Positions 25,967 to 33,899 of a DNA stretch of 64,000 nucleotides are shown here, one piece after another. The notes below the pieces were generated by a model. It saw only the letters and a list, made by a program, of their open reading frames with translations. It was not told the DNA's origin and did no database searches. Origin of the DNA: Agarivorans sp. Alg241-V36 (GTDB taxonomy: Bacteria; Pseudomonadota; Gammaproteobacteria; Enterobacterales; Celerinatantimonadaceae); assembly GCF_900537085.1 (NCBI RefSeq), contig NZ_UNRE01000001.1, positions 315,163 to 379,162 of the forward strand, given 5' to 3'. Within the stretch, counting starts at the first letter, position 1, and each line of letters starts with the position of its first letter. Both the position numbers and the translations under genes were made by a program.

Positions 25967-27196
25967 TTACTTGGTTAAGAAGAGGCCAGATAAGCCCTGA
26001 ATCGTAATGTTTTCACCATTAATTTCGAATGTAGATACAAGATCTGTTCGGTTGTAAATGGCATAGCCTTGTTCGAACTCTTTGTAGCTAACACCTTCCG
26101 ATACTTCTATTTGCTCACCGATTGGTTTACCTAAATCGGTGTGAAAAACATCATAATACTGGTGTGAGTGAATGCTTTGGTCGGGGTAGAGAATATAGCC
26201 ATTGTCAGCAATCACTAGCGTCATTGCTGTAAATAACTCTACTAGTTGGATATTCTCATCGCTTAGGCGCTCTTCATAACCGCCGATATTCCAGGGTTCT
26301 ACAGCAATGACTTTTAGGCCCGATAAGGCGGTATTCCAATAGCTGATTACCTCTTCAATTTCTTCGATTGAACTAGACCCATCTTCTTTATACGTTGGGT
26401 AGCGCGTATCTGTTGTTGCTTTTGCTAACTCAAGGAATACGCCTGAGAGGTACTCGGCAGATGGATCGTTTATCGCCCAGTTGGTATTACCCATGATAAT
26501 AAAGTCTTCGCCCACGGCCGCACGGATTTGTTGGGCAATTTCAACGCGAGCTTGCTGCACTTCTTCATCGGTGAAAAGGTCGTCTTCAGCTCCTGCCCAG
26601 CGTCCATCTGCACCGTTGTGCCACCAATCAAACAGTATGCCGTTACCACCATCGGCTTTGATGTTTGTCGCTTTCTCGACTAGCGAGCTATGTAGCTCGG
26701 GATCAAGAATGTTTAGGTTATAGGCTCGCGCCCAAAGATCATCGCCTTCATGAGGTTGAAACAGCTCATCCATGTAATAAGAAGTACTAGGATCTAAGGT
26801 ATTCCACTGTTCAAACCAATAGTTCCACATAGGCGCAACGATATAGAGGGTATTTGGGTCGGTTGTGTAGCGTTGTATTTGTTCAGCGCTCATGCCACTT
26901 AAAGGGCTAGCAACATCGGTTTTCCAGTTGTTATTCATACCGTGACTTTCACGATTAACCCAAACCATTGCATAGGGTGTTTCAGCGGTATCACAATCCA
27001 TCCAAAGTGTGTCTTGCCCACAGTTGCTGTTGGGGTCTTGATTGGCGCCCCAAGGTGAAAATACTGGAACAGTAGGCTTATTTTGAACTTTTTCAGTAGT
27101 AGTGTAGGTAGTTGTTGGGCTTGTTCCGCCATCACTTCCACCACCACAAGCGGCTAAAAGTGCAGTGCTAATTAGCGCAAGTGTAAGGTGTTTCAT
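25967..27196 (-). CDS. lipoprotein, putative glycosidase-like TIM barrel
   Basis: A 409-residue lipoprotein: signal with lipobox LLAAC, then a Gly/Ser/Thr-rich linker (GGGSDGGTSPTTTYTTT). The mature part is rich in Trp, Tyr and acidic residues, with GNGILFDWWHNGADGRW near the middle, FIIMGNTNWAIND after it, and VIAVEPWNIGGYEER later. Strand-ending acidic residues of this kind resemble uncharacterised glycosyl-hydrolase-like barrels. I do not recognise an established family. It is monocistronic and divergent from ydcH. Outer-membrane location is likely, since Gly follows the lipidated Cys. Confidence 0.55.
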   Translation of the reverse strand: MKHLTLALISTALLAACGGGSDGGTSPTTTYTTTEKVQNKPTVPVFSPWGANQDPNSNCGQDTLWMDCDTAETPYAMVWVNRESHGMNNNWKTDVASPLSGMSAEQIQRYTTDPNTLYIVAPMWNYWFEQWNTLDPSTSYYMDELFQPHEGDDLWARAYNLNILDPELHSSLVEKATNIKADGGNGILFDWWHNGADGRWAGAEDDLFTDEEVQQARVEIAQQIRAAVGEDFIIMGNTNWAINDPSAEYLSGVFLELAKATTDTRYPTYKEDGSSSIEEIEEVISYWNTALSGLKVIAVEPWNIGGYEERLSDENIQLVELFTAMTLVIADNGYILYPDQSIHSHQYYDVFHTDLGKPIGEQIEVSEGVSYKEFEQGYAIYNRTDLVSTFEINGENITIQGLSGLFLTK

Positions 27197-27486
27197 TTAT
27201 GTGTTTTCCTGATAATGAATAAAACTGTGATTAGTCTAGGTTTTCATTTTTTTCAGCACATTAGGTATTCTGTATAAACTTATCAACTGCTTATGTCTTA
27301 TAAATTAGTTAAATATTTCGATTTGAGTTGTTGTTGATTTTGATTTGTTTTCTTTGATGTGCACTTTGGGCCAATTTGCTGACAATCTCGGCTGTTGTTT
27401 TACAAGGGATTTGCTAAGTTTTAAGAACTAGCCAAATTTGGCTAAGGCTGAAACAACATATCGGGTTTAAATGGAAAGGAGTTTTT

Positions 27487-27720
27487 ATGTTAGGTGAAGA
27501 TCATTCTTTGGCAAAAGAGTTTCCAGAGTTGCTAGATAAGATTACTGCTTTAACGGGCAGTGATGAGAAGTTTGCCGCAGACACCAAGCGCTACAATGCC
27601 TTAGATAAAGAAATTCGTGTATTGGAGCTGCGCGGCGGCCCGATAGATGACGAGGCAATGCACCAGCTAAAACATGATAGGGCAGAGCTTAAAGACTCCC
27701 TGTATCACCGCCTTAAGTAG
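27487..27720 (+). CDS. ydcH: YdcH family protein (DUF465)
   Basis: A 77-residue, charged, helical protein starting MLGEDHSLAKEFPELLDKI and ending in HDRAELKDSLYHRLK, the standard DUF465/YdcH pattern and length. It probably forms a short coiled-coil hairpin. Function is unknown, although YdcH-type proteins are abundant under some stress conditions. AAAGGAG lies upstream of the ATG. A strong terminator follows, so it is a single-gene unit. Confidence 0.9.
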   Translation: MLGEDHSLAKEFPELLDKITALTGSDEKFAADTKRYNALDKEIRVLELRGGPIDDEAMHQLKHDRAELKDSLYHRLK

Positions 27721-27778
27721 GTTTTGAACACTCATAAATTAGTTTGCCTTAAACTAGTTTATGTATTGCTAAAACTTA

Positions 27779-27798
27779 GGCCGCCTGAGCGGCCTTTT
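27779..27798 (+). terminator. intrinsic terminator
   Basis: Stem GGCCGC / GCGGCC with loop CTGA followed by TTTT, after ydcH and before the convergent SDR gene. Confidence 0.85.
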
Positions 27799-27804
27799 CG
27801 CTAT

Positions 27805-28578
27805 TTAGTCTATTAAACCCACTAAGCGCTTGGCTTGTTCCGATTTTAATGAGAAGTCGCTGCCCGCAAATTGTTGTCCTTCTGGCCCACACAAAAACGC
27901 TACTGCTTTGGCTGCCCACTCGGCAGGAATATGGCTATTCCAATCGAGTTTACTTACCGCATTAATTTGTGAATCTCGAATGCTGGCCATCATGTCGGTA
28001 GCCACTGTGCCTGGAGATAAACCCACGATGCGAATATTGTGTTCCGCTACTTCCAGTTGCGCGACTTCGGTGAGCTTTTGGCTGGCGGCTTTACTCGAGC
28101 AGTAATGGCTCCAGCCCAAAAGGGCGCTATTTGCCGCGCCAGAACTCAGGTTAACAATTACTCCAGACTTGGCCTTAATCATCTCTGGCAATACCGCTCG
28201 GATCCCATGATTAACCCCTTTGTAATTGATGTCGGCGGCTAAGCCCCACAGTTGTGGGTCACTCTCTACCAGTGTTGTCAAAGGCTCAATTACCCCAGCA
28301 TTGTTAATCAAAAAGTCTATTTGTCCGTGCAGTGTTAAGCAGTAGTCGACCGCATTAAGCAACGAGGTATATTGGCTTACATCGCAAGCGATGGCATCGG
28401 CAATTGCGCCCTGTTGCTTAATCAATTGCGCTTGCTTTTCGACTTCATGCTCATTGCGTGCTGCCAGTACAACCTTGGCTCCAAGGCCTGCGAGCACTTG
28501 AGCTGTCGCAAGACCTATACCGCGGCTTGCACCCATGATCAGGGCGCTTTTACCCAAAAAGTGCTTGTTATTTTGCAT
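27805..28578 (-). CDS. SDR family NAD(P)-dependent oxidoreductase
   Basis: A 257-residue classical short-chain dehydrogenase. It has the nucleotide-binding GASRGIG near residue 17, NNAG in the middle, the catalytic Ser in LSSGAAN, and YCSSK with Tyr and Lys. The R in AARNE after strand 2 favours NADP. AGGAGA precedes the ATG. It is divergent from a LysR gene across about 100 bp, so LysR control is likely. The substrate is unknown. Confidence 0.88.
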   Translation of the reverse strand: MQNNKHFLGKSALIMGASRGIGLATAQVLAGLGAKVVLAARNEHEVEKQAQLIKQQGAIADAIACDVSQYTSLLNAVDYCLTLHGQIDFLINNAGVIEPLTTLVESDPQLWGLAADINYKGVNHGIRAVLPEMIKAKSGVIVNLSSGAANSALLGWSHYCSSKAASQKLTEVAQLEVAEHNIRIVGLSPGTVATDMMASIRDSQINAVSKLDWNSHIPAEWAAKAVAFLCGPEGQQFAGSDFSLKSEQAKRLVGLID

Positions 28579-28677
28579 CTGCTAATCTCCTTAAGTGTTC
28601 GTGTTAGTGAGATTAAGTTGATCTGAATGCACAATAAACTAGGCTATAAGCAAATAATTAATGCGGATATCGCACCA

Positions 28678-29568
28678 ATGGACACTGCTAAGCTGAAGAT
28701 CTTTGTGGCGGTATATCGAGCTAAAAGCTTTGCTGTAGTAGCAAAGCAGCGCAATTTGGCGGCGTCTTCTATTTCTCGCGCTATTGCCGGTTTAGAAGAA
28801 GACTTAGGTTTGCGTTTGTTCCAGCGAACCACCCGAACACTAAAGCCTACCCAGGCAGCTGAGCGTTATTTTTTACGGGTGGAACCTTTGTTAGAAGAGC
28901 TTGATTTAGCCCAGCAAGAGGCCTTAGGTGAAACCGTGCAGCCATCAGGATTGCTGCGAGTGAGCGCGTCTAGCTCGTTTGGTCAACTGGTATTAGCGCC
29001 GTTACTTGGTAAGTTTCAGAAAACCTACCCAAAGATAAAATTGGATTTGGATTTGTCTGACTCTAGGGTTGATCTTATTGCTCAACAATTTGACTTAGTG
29101 ATACGCCATGGCAGGTTAAACGACAGCAGTTTAGTGGCGCGTAAACTGGTGGATGTGAATTATCAATTGGTGGCCAGTAGCACTTACCTAAAACATGCCA
29201 CAAAAATTCGCCAACCCAGTGACATCATCCAACACAACTTGCTGGGCTTTACCTACCGTGACTTAAATAAACAGTGGTTTTTTAGCCAAGGTAATACAAG
29301 CCACAAGCTTGCGATTAACCCATCGATTAGTTTATCGAGTGCCGCTGCGATTAAACAATGTGTGAACAACGACATGGGCTTGGCGTTGTTAGCCGACTGG
29401 ACGGTTCGGGAGGATCTTAAGTCAGGCAAACTGGTGCAGGTACTTAGTGAATGGCAAGTGACAGGCGCAAATAGCGAAAGCGCAATCTGGCTGGTTTATC
29501 CATCCCGCGCGTTTATGCCAAACAAGGTGGTGGTATTTAGTAAGTTTTTGCTAGAACACTTGCAGTGA
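28678..29568 (+). CDS. LysR family regulator
   Basis: Starting at 28678 (MDTAKLKIFVAVYRAKSF) gives the usual LysR N-terminus and 296 residues; an ATG 51 bases upstream would add an unconserved extension, and neither has a good ribosome site. The helix-turn-helix NLAASSISRAIAGLEEDLGL is followed by the effector domain (LRVSASSSFGQLVLAPLL), like CrgA/DsdC-type regulators. It probably regulates the divergent SDR gene. Confidence 0.87.
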   Translation: MDTAKLKIFVAVYRAKSFAVVAKQRNLAASSISRAIAGLEEDLGLRLFQRTTRTLKPTQAAERYFLRVEPLLEELDLAQQEALGETVQPSGLLRVSASSSFGQLVLAPLLGKFQKTYPKIKLDLDLSDSRVDLIAQQFDLVIRHGRLNDSSLVARKLVDVNYQLVASSTYLKHATKIRQPSDIIQHNLLGFTYRDLNKQWFFSQGNTSHKLAINPSISLSSAAAIKQCVNNDMGLALLADWTVREDLKSGKLVQVLSEWQVTGANSESAIWLVYPSRAFMPNKVVVFSKFLLEHLQ

Positions 29569-29669
29569 GATTAAATTCGCTTGTTGGGAACAGATAAATT
29601 CTAAGTTTTCCTTCGTGTTCAGCCGCTTGCTTGGTTATATTAGCCAGCAAATAAGTAAGAGAATCAAAC

Positions 29670-30440
29670 ATGGCTAAAAAGTATTACGTGGTATGGCAAG
29701 GGCGAGACACCGGCATATTTAACGATTGGCCCACCTGTAAACGCAGCATCGATAAGTTTGCTGGCGCGCGTTACAAGTCTTTCCCCACTTTAGCTGAGGC
29801 CGAAGCCGCGTTTGGTGGTAAAGCCAGCGCCAGTGTTAAAGCTGCTGGTGCAGCACCAGCGCGTAAACGTAGCTCGGGGCAATCCGTTAAAACCTATACC
29901 GCGGAAGAGATAAGCAAGCTCGCCGCAGAAGTGAAAATTTATACCGACGGTGGCTGCGAGCCAAACCCGGGAAAGGCTGGATCGGGTTTAGCGTTGTACC
30001 GAAATGAAAAGTTGGCCGAGCTTTGGTATGGCCTATATAACCCTATGGGCACCAACAATACCGCAGAGCTAAACGCCCTCAATCAAGCAATGATTATGGC
30101 GCAGCAAGAGCTTGCCAGTGGTTTGCGAGTAGCAATTTTGTGTGACTCTAAATATTCCATTCAATGTATTACCCAATGGGCTGCCGGCTGGAAGAAAAAA
30201 GGTTGGAAGAAAGCCAGTGGTGAGATTAAGAACTTAGCACTGATTCAAGAAATGTTCGAACGCTACCAAGTGCTTAAAGACAAGCTGCAAATACTGCATG
30301 TAAATGGCCACGTTGGGGTAGAGGGCAACGAGCTGGCAGATCGAATGTCTATCGTGGCTATCGCCGAGAAAAAACAAGCCTTTGTTGCTTATAGCGAAGC
30401 CTTAAATATCCCGGCTATTTTGGCATTAAGGGCAGGCTAA
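29670..30440 (+). CDS. rnhA: ribonuclease HI with N-terminal viroplasmin domain
   Basis: A 256-residue protein. Residues 1-50 (KKYYVVWQGRDTGIF ... YKSFPTLAEAEAAF) are the caulimovirus-viroplasmin/hybrid-binding domain that increases affinity for RNA-DNA hybrids, joined by a Lys/Ala-rich linker to RNase H. The active site is complete: Asp in IYTDGGCEPNPG, Glu in NNTAELNAL, Asp in CDSKYS and Asp in NELADRMS. It removes RNA from RNA-DNA hybrids. The arrangement is common in Bacteroidetes and Firmicutes and in eukaryotes, less so in Gammaproteobacteria. An unknown gene follows after 3 bp. Confidence 0.92.
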   Translation: MAKKYYVVWQGRDTGIFNDWPTCKRSIDKFAGARYKSFPTLAEAEAAFGGKASASVKAAGAAPARKRSSGQSVKTYTAEEISKLAAEVKIYTDGGCEPNPGKAGSGLALYRNEKLAELWYGLYNPMGTNNTAELNALNQAMIMAQQELASGLRVAILCDSKYSIQCITQWAAGWKKKGWKKASGEIKNLALIQEMFERYQVLKDKLQILHVNGHVGVEGNELADRMSIVAIAEKKQAFVAYSEALNIPAILALRAG

Positions 30441-30443
30441 CAG

Positions 30444-30806
30444 ATGGAAGATAAGCCAGAAGCAAACAGCCCAAGTGAGCAACGTTTAATAAAACTGTCT
30501 GATTTAGCTAATGCCGCTCACCTAAGAATTCAGCAAGATTTTGCGCAGATAGACCCGGTGATTGGTATTAGTCGAAATATGCGTAAAAACGGCGTGCCTG
30601 CTGACGTAATGACCATTGATTGCTTAAAAAGCGGTAAGCGCATTATTGTGATTTTGCATGACCAACACCCCGATCAGCTAATGTATAAATTCGCCTTTAA
30701 AGACCAAGATCCCGCTGGCGATTTTAGTCAACTCGCCTTTGCCGAGTTTAACCAGCAAGTATTCTACGATTGGATAAAATCTTACTTTTCTCCAGCAGTA
30801 AATTAA
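30444..30806 (+). CDS. conserved-looking hypothetical protein downstream of rnhA
   Basis: A 120-residue soluble protein of unknown family (SDLANAAHLRIQQDF near residue 20, then ISRNMRKNGVPADVMTIDCL). It starts 3 bp after the RNase H stop, with AGG as the ribosome site, and ends just before a strong terminator, so the two genes form a tight operon. Co-expression hints at nucleic-acid metabolism, but no motif supports this. Confidence 0.7.
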   Translation: MEDKPEANSPSEQRLIKLSDLANAAHLRIQQDFAQIDPVIGISRNMRKNGVPADVMTIDCLKSGKRIIVILHDQHPDQLMYKFAFKDQDPAGDFSQLAFAEFNQQVFYDWIKSYFSPAVN

Positions 30807-30815
30807 GCATAAAAG

Positions 30816-30839
30816 CCAGAGCAAAGGCTCTGGTTTTTT
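30816..30839 (+). terminator. intrinsic terminator
   Basis: Stem CCAGAGC / GCTCTGG with loop AAAG followed by six T, after the rnhA operon. Confidence 0.9.
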
Positions 30840-30995
30840 GTTTAAAATCATCTTAAGCAATATCGAAACTATGGCCTTTGTTTTAACCGCCATCTGATTC
30901 GACGTTTGGCATCGCTTGGTTTGAGAAATGATGCTTAAACAACTCGAGAATAGCTGCTCATGGTTATTTCAATAAAGCCCAATATCGGGATATGG

Positions 30996-31012
30996 TGCAC
31001 CACTGTTGTGCG
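30996..31012 (+). promoter_or_regulatory. NtrC-type enhancer site
   Basis: TGCACCA-CTG-TTGTGCG matches the NtrC dyad (TGCACYA-N3-TGGTGCA) perfectly in the left arm and at 5 of 7 bases in the right. It lies about 105 bp upstream of the sigma-54 promoter of nasA, the normal enhancer distance. Confidence 0.7.
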
Positions 31013-31102
31013 CCATTTGGCTTCAGCTCTCAAAATTCGGCTTTTTCTGCCAATATATCGATTTTTTATACTCCTTAAGTAATAGGTTTTTGCAGGATTT
31101 TA

Positions 31103-31119
31103 TTGGTTCGCCTTTTGCT
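31103..31119 (+). promoter_or_regulatory. sigma-54 promoter of nasA
   Basis: TTGGTTCGCCTTTTGCT: GG and GC exactly 10 bases apart, with TTGG and TTGC flanks as in the consensus TTGGCACG-N4-TTGCA. The expected transcription start is near 31130, about 50 bp ahead of the GTG start codon. Confidence 0.75.
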
Positions 31120-31180
31120 TTGTATCTAAGCATAAATGCGGGCAGTAAAAGCCCTGCAAAGAATAAGGTGAGGAGTTTAC

Positions 31181-33853
31181 GTGGTGTCTCAACAACAATG
31201 GATTAAGACCACCTGCCCATATTGTGGAACGGGCTGTGGCGTTGAAGCAAAAGTAGCAAGCGATGGAGCGGTAGAAGTTCGCGGTGATGCAAGCCACCCG
31301 GCCAACCGTGGCTTATTATGTTCTAAAGGCTCTGCGCTGGGTGAAACGGTGATTAAACAAGGCCGTTTAGAGCATGCCTATATTAAAGGCCATCAAGAAT
31401 CTTTAGATAAAGCATTAAGTTATGTAGCCTCTCGCTTCAGCCAAACCATTGCTGAACATGGCCCTGAATCGGTAGCTTTTTACGTTTCGGGGCAGCTATT
31501 GACCGAAGATTACTACGTAGCTAATAAGCTAATTAAGGGCTTTATTGGTTGCTCTAACATCGATTCAAATTCCCGTTTATGTATGTCTTCTGCGGTTGCA
31601 GGCCATAAACGTGCCTTTGGTGAAGATATTGTGCCGGGGAGTTATGAAGATTTAGAGCATGCTCAGCTAGTCACCTTAGTGGGTTCAAACTTGGCCTGGT
31701 GTCACCCTATTGTTTATCAGCGCTTAAAGCGCGCTAAGCAAGCTAATCCCAATCTTAAAGTTGTGGTGATTGACCCTCGTAGAACCGATAGCTGTGATAT
31801 TGCAGATTTACACCTGCCACTAAACGGCGGTACCGATGTAGCGCTGTTTAATGGTTTATTAGCCTATCTAAGCGAGCATGGAAAACTAGATGCCGATTAC
31901 ATTGCCAAGTTTACCGAGGGCTTTGAGGCTGCAGTGACAAGCGCTGTGGAAGACGCCGGTGATTTAGCTGCCCTAGCTAAAACTTGTGGCTTAGAGCCCG
32001 AAGCGCTACTTCGTTTCTTCCAGTTGTTTGCTAATAACGAGCGTTGTGTGACGGTGTTCAGCCAGGGCGTAAATCAAAGCAGTCAGGGTGTGGATAAAGT
32101 TAATGCCATTATTAACAATCACTTAGCCACGGGTAAGTTGGGTAAACTTGGTGCTAGTGCATTTTCTATTACCGGTCAGCCTAATGCGATGGGCGGACGT
32201 GAAGTGGGCGCTTTATCTAACCTATTAGCTGGTCACTTAGATTATAAACCGGAGCATTTAGATGCCTTAGCTGGCTTTTGGAATACGACTAACTTGAGCC
32301 AAAAGCCTGGTCATAAAGCCGTTGATTTATTTGATAAAGTTGCCAAAGGCGAGATCAAAGCTATTTGGATTATGGGCACTAACCCTGCGGTAAGTTTGCC
32401 GGAGTCTTCAAAAATACGCGAAGCACTGTTGTCTTGCCCAATGGTGGTGGTGTCGGATTGTATTGCCGAAACAGATACCACCCGTTATGCCGATGTATTG
32501 TTACCTGCCGCTGGCTGGGGAGAGCGTGATGGTACAGTGACTAACTCCGAGCGAATGTTATCTCGCCAGCGCGCCTTTGTAGAGGCGCAGGGTGATACTA
32601 AACCTGATTGGTATTTGTTAAGCCAAGTGGCGCAAAAAATGGGTTTTGCTGAGGCATTTTCTTATACCAGCTCGGCCGATATCTTTAGTGAGCATGCGGC
32701 TTTATCTGGCCTATTGGCAGAAAGCGGTGAACGCTTATTTAACATTAGTGAGTTGTCGGGTAAAGATCAGCAAGCCTTTGATGCGATTGAGCCACAGCGC
32801 TGGCCTGTCACTAAACAAGGTGTCGACAATCGTAGTTTGTTCAGTGATGGTCGTTTCTCTACCGCCTCTGGTAAGGCACAGCTTATTGCCGTGACTAATC
32901 AAGCAACTCAGCAAACAATTAACGACGCCTTTCCTTTGGTGTTAAACACTGGCCGCATGCGAGATCAGTGGCACACCATGACACGCACCGGTTTAGCCGC
33001 GCAGTTAAGTAGCCATAGCTCAGAGCCTTTGCTGGAAGTGAATCCACAAGATGCAGCTAACCAAGGCTTGTGTGATAACAGCATTGTGAGCTTATCCAGT
33101 AAAGTGGGTCAGCTAAAAGTACGTATTCAAGTGAGTGAAGGGCAAAAAGCCGGTCACGTATTTATGCCTATTCACTGGACCGAACAGTATTCCAGTGATG
33201 GTTTAGTGAGCCAAGTGGTTGATAGCTCGGTAGACCCACTTTCTGGCCAGCCAGAATCAAAATATACGCCGGTTAAACTGGCGGTTTGGGAGTATGCCAG
33301 CGAAGCGGTATTGCTTACAGCCAAGCCTTTAAGCAAAGCTCAATGCCAAGCCTTACCTGCTGATTATTGGGTGAAACAAGGTTTGGCCGATGGCTTTTTA
33401 TACCGCTTGGCAGATGGCTCTAGCCCTGTTGAACTCGCCGCCAAATTAAAGGGCTTTTTGCTGTCGCAAACCAAGCTGCAAAGCTTAGACTTTGCCGACC
33501 CTATCAAACAGAACTTCCGCAGCGCTTTGGTGATTGAGGGGGAACTCTTCTCTAGCTTTAGCGTGGCGGCTAAGGGCGAGCTTAATGCAAGCTCTTGGTT
33601 GGAGTCTTTGTTGCAGCAACCTATGTCTGACAACATTCGACGTGGCGTTTTAGCTGGCACCAGCCCAGCGCCTGATCTCGGTAAAATAGTCTGCTCTTGT
33701 CATCAGGTTCGTGAACAAACCATTAGCGATGTGATTAGCGAGCATGCTTGTGAGAGCGCCGAGCAAGTGGGTACACATTGTAAAGCGGGAACCAACTGTG
33801 GATCTTGTGTACCTGAGATCAAACGAATGATTAAAACTGTAACCATAGAGTAA
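31181..33853 (+). CDS. nasA: assimilatory nitrate reductase catalytic subunit
   Basis: An 890-residue cytoplasmic molybdopterin enzyme. The N-terminal 4Fe-4S site is CPYCGTGC ... LLCSKG, followed by the bis-MGD oxidoreductase domains and the C-terminal molybdopterin dinucleotide domain. The last 60 residues are a BFD-like 2Fe-2S domain (CSCHQV ... CKAGTNCGSCVPE), as in NasA of Klebsiella. No Tat signal is present. GAGGAG precedes the GTG start. It reduces nitrate to nitrite for assimilation. NirBD, NasF-D transport and NasR/ST genes are absent nearby, so the partners must lie elsewhere. Confidence 0.93.
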   Translation: MVSQQQWIKTTCPYCGTGCGVEAKVASDGAVEVRGDASHPANRGLLCSKGSALGETVIKQGRLEHAYIKGHQESLDKALSYVASRFSQTIAEHGPESVAFYVSGQLLTEDYYVANKLIKGFIGCSNIDSNSRLCMSSAVAGHKRAFGEDIVPGSYEDLEHAQLVTLVGSNLAWCHPIVYQRLKRAKQANPNLKVVVIDPRRTDSCDIADLHLPLNGGTDVALFNGLLAYLSEHGKLDADYIAKFTEGFEAAVTSAVEDAGDLAALAKTCGLEPEALLRFFQLFANNERCVTVFSQGVNQSSQGVDKVNAIINNHLATGKLGKLGASAFSITGQPNAMGGREVGALSNLLAGHLDYKPEHLDALAGFWNTTNLSQKPGHKAVDLFDKVAKGEIKAIWIMGTNPAVSLPESSKIREALLSCPMVVVSDCIAETDTTRYADVLLPAAGWGERDGTVTNSERMLSRQRAFVEAQGDTKPDWYLLSQVAQKMGFAEAFSYTSSADIFSEHAALSGLLAESGERLFNISELSGKDQQAFDAIEPQRWPVTKQGVDNRSLFSDGRFSTASGKAQLIAVTNQATQQTINDAFPLVLNTGRMRDQWHTMTRTGLAAQLSSHSSEPLLEVNPQDAANQGLCDNSIVSLSSKVGQLKVRIQVSEGQKAGHVFMPIHWTEQYSSDGLVSQVVDSSVDPLSGQPESKYTPVKLAVWEYASEAVLLTAKPLSKAQCQALPADYWVKQGLADGFLYRLADGSSPVELAAKLKGFLLSQTKLQSLDFADPIKQNFRSALVIEGELFSSFSVAAKGELNASSWLESLLQQPMSDNIRRGVLAGTSPAPDLGKIVCSCHQVREQTISDVISEHACESAEQVGTHCKAGTNCGSCVPEIKRMIKTVTIE

Positions 33854-33899
33854 TTGAGGTTTTTGTGGCGTAGTTTGTGCATTCAGCTAGTGATTAATT

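Larger units (their letters stand above)
30807..31180. other. intergenic region upstream of nasA
   Basis: A 374-bp stretch. It holds the rnhA operon terminator, an NtrC-type site at 30996-31012, a sigma-54 promoter at 31103-31119 and a 50-bp leader, all listed separately. No gene is evident. Confidence 0.7.

Noticed and set aside
31131-31180. Nas-type antitermination leader before nasA
   Set aside because: Only a four-base GGGC/GCCC stem is present and there is no T-run, so the leader does not look like a NasR/NasT-controlled terminator.
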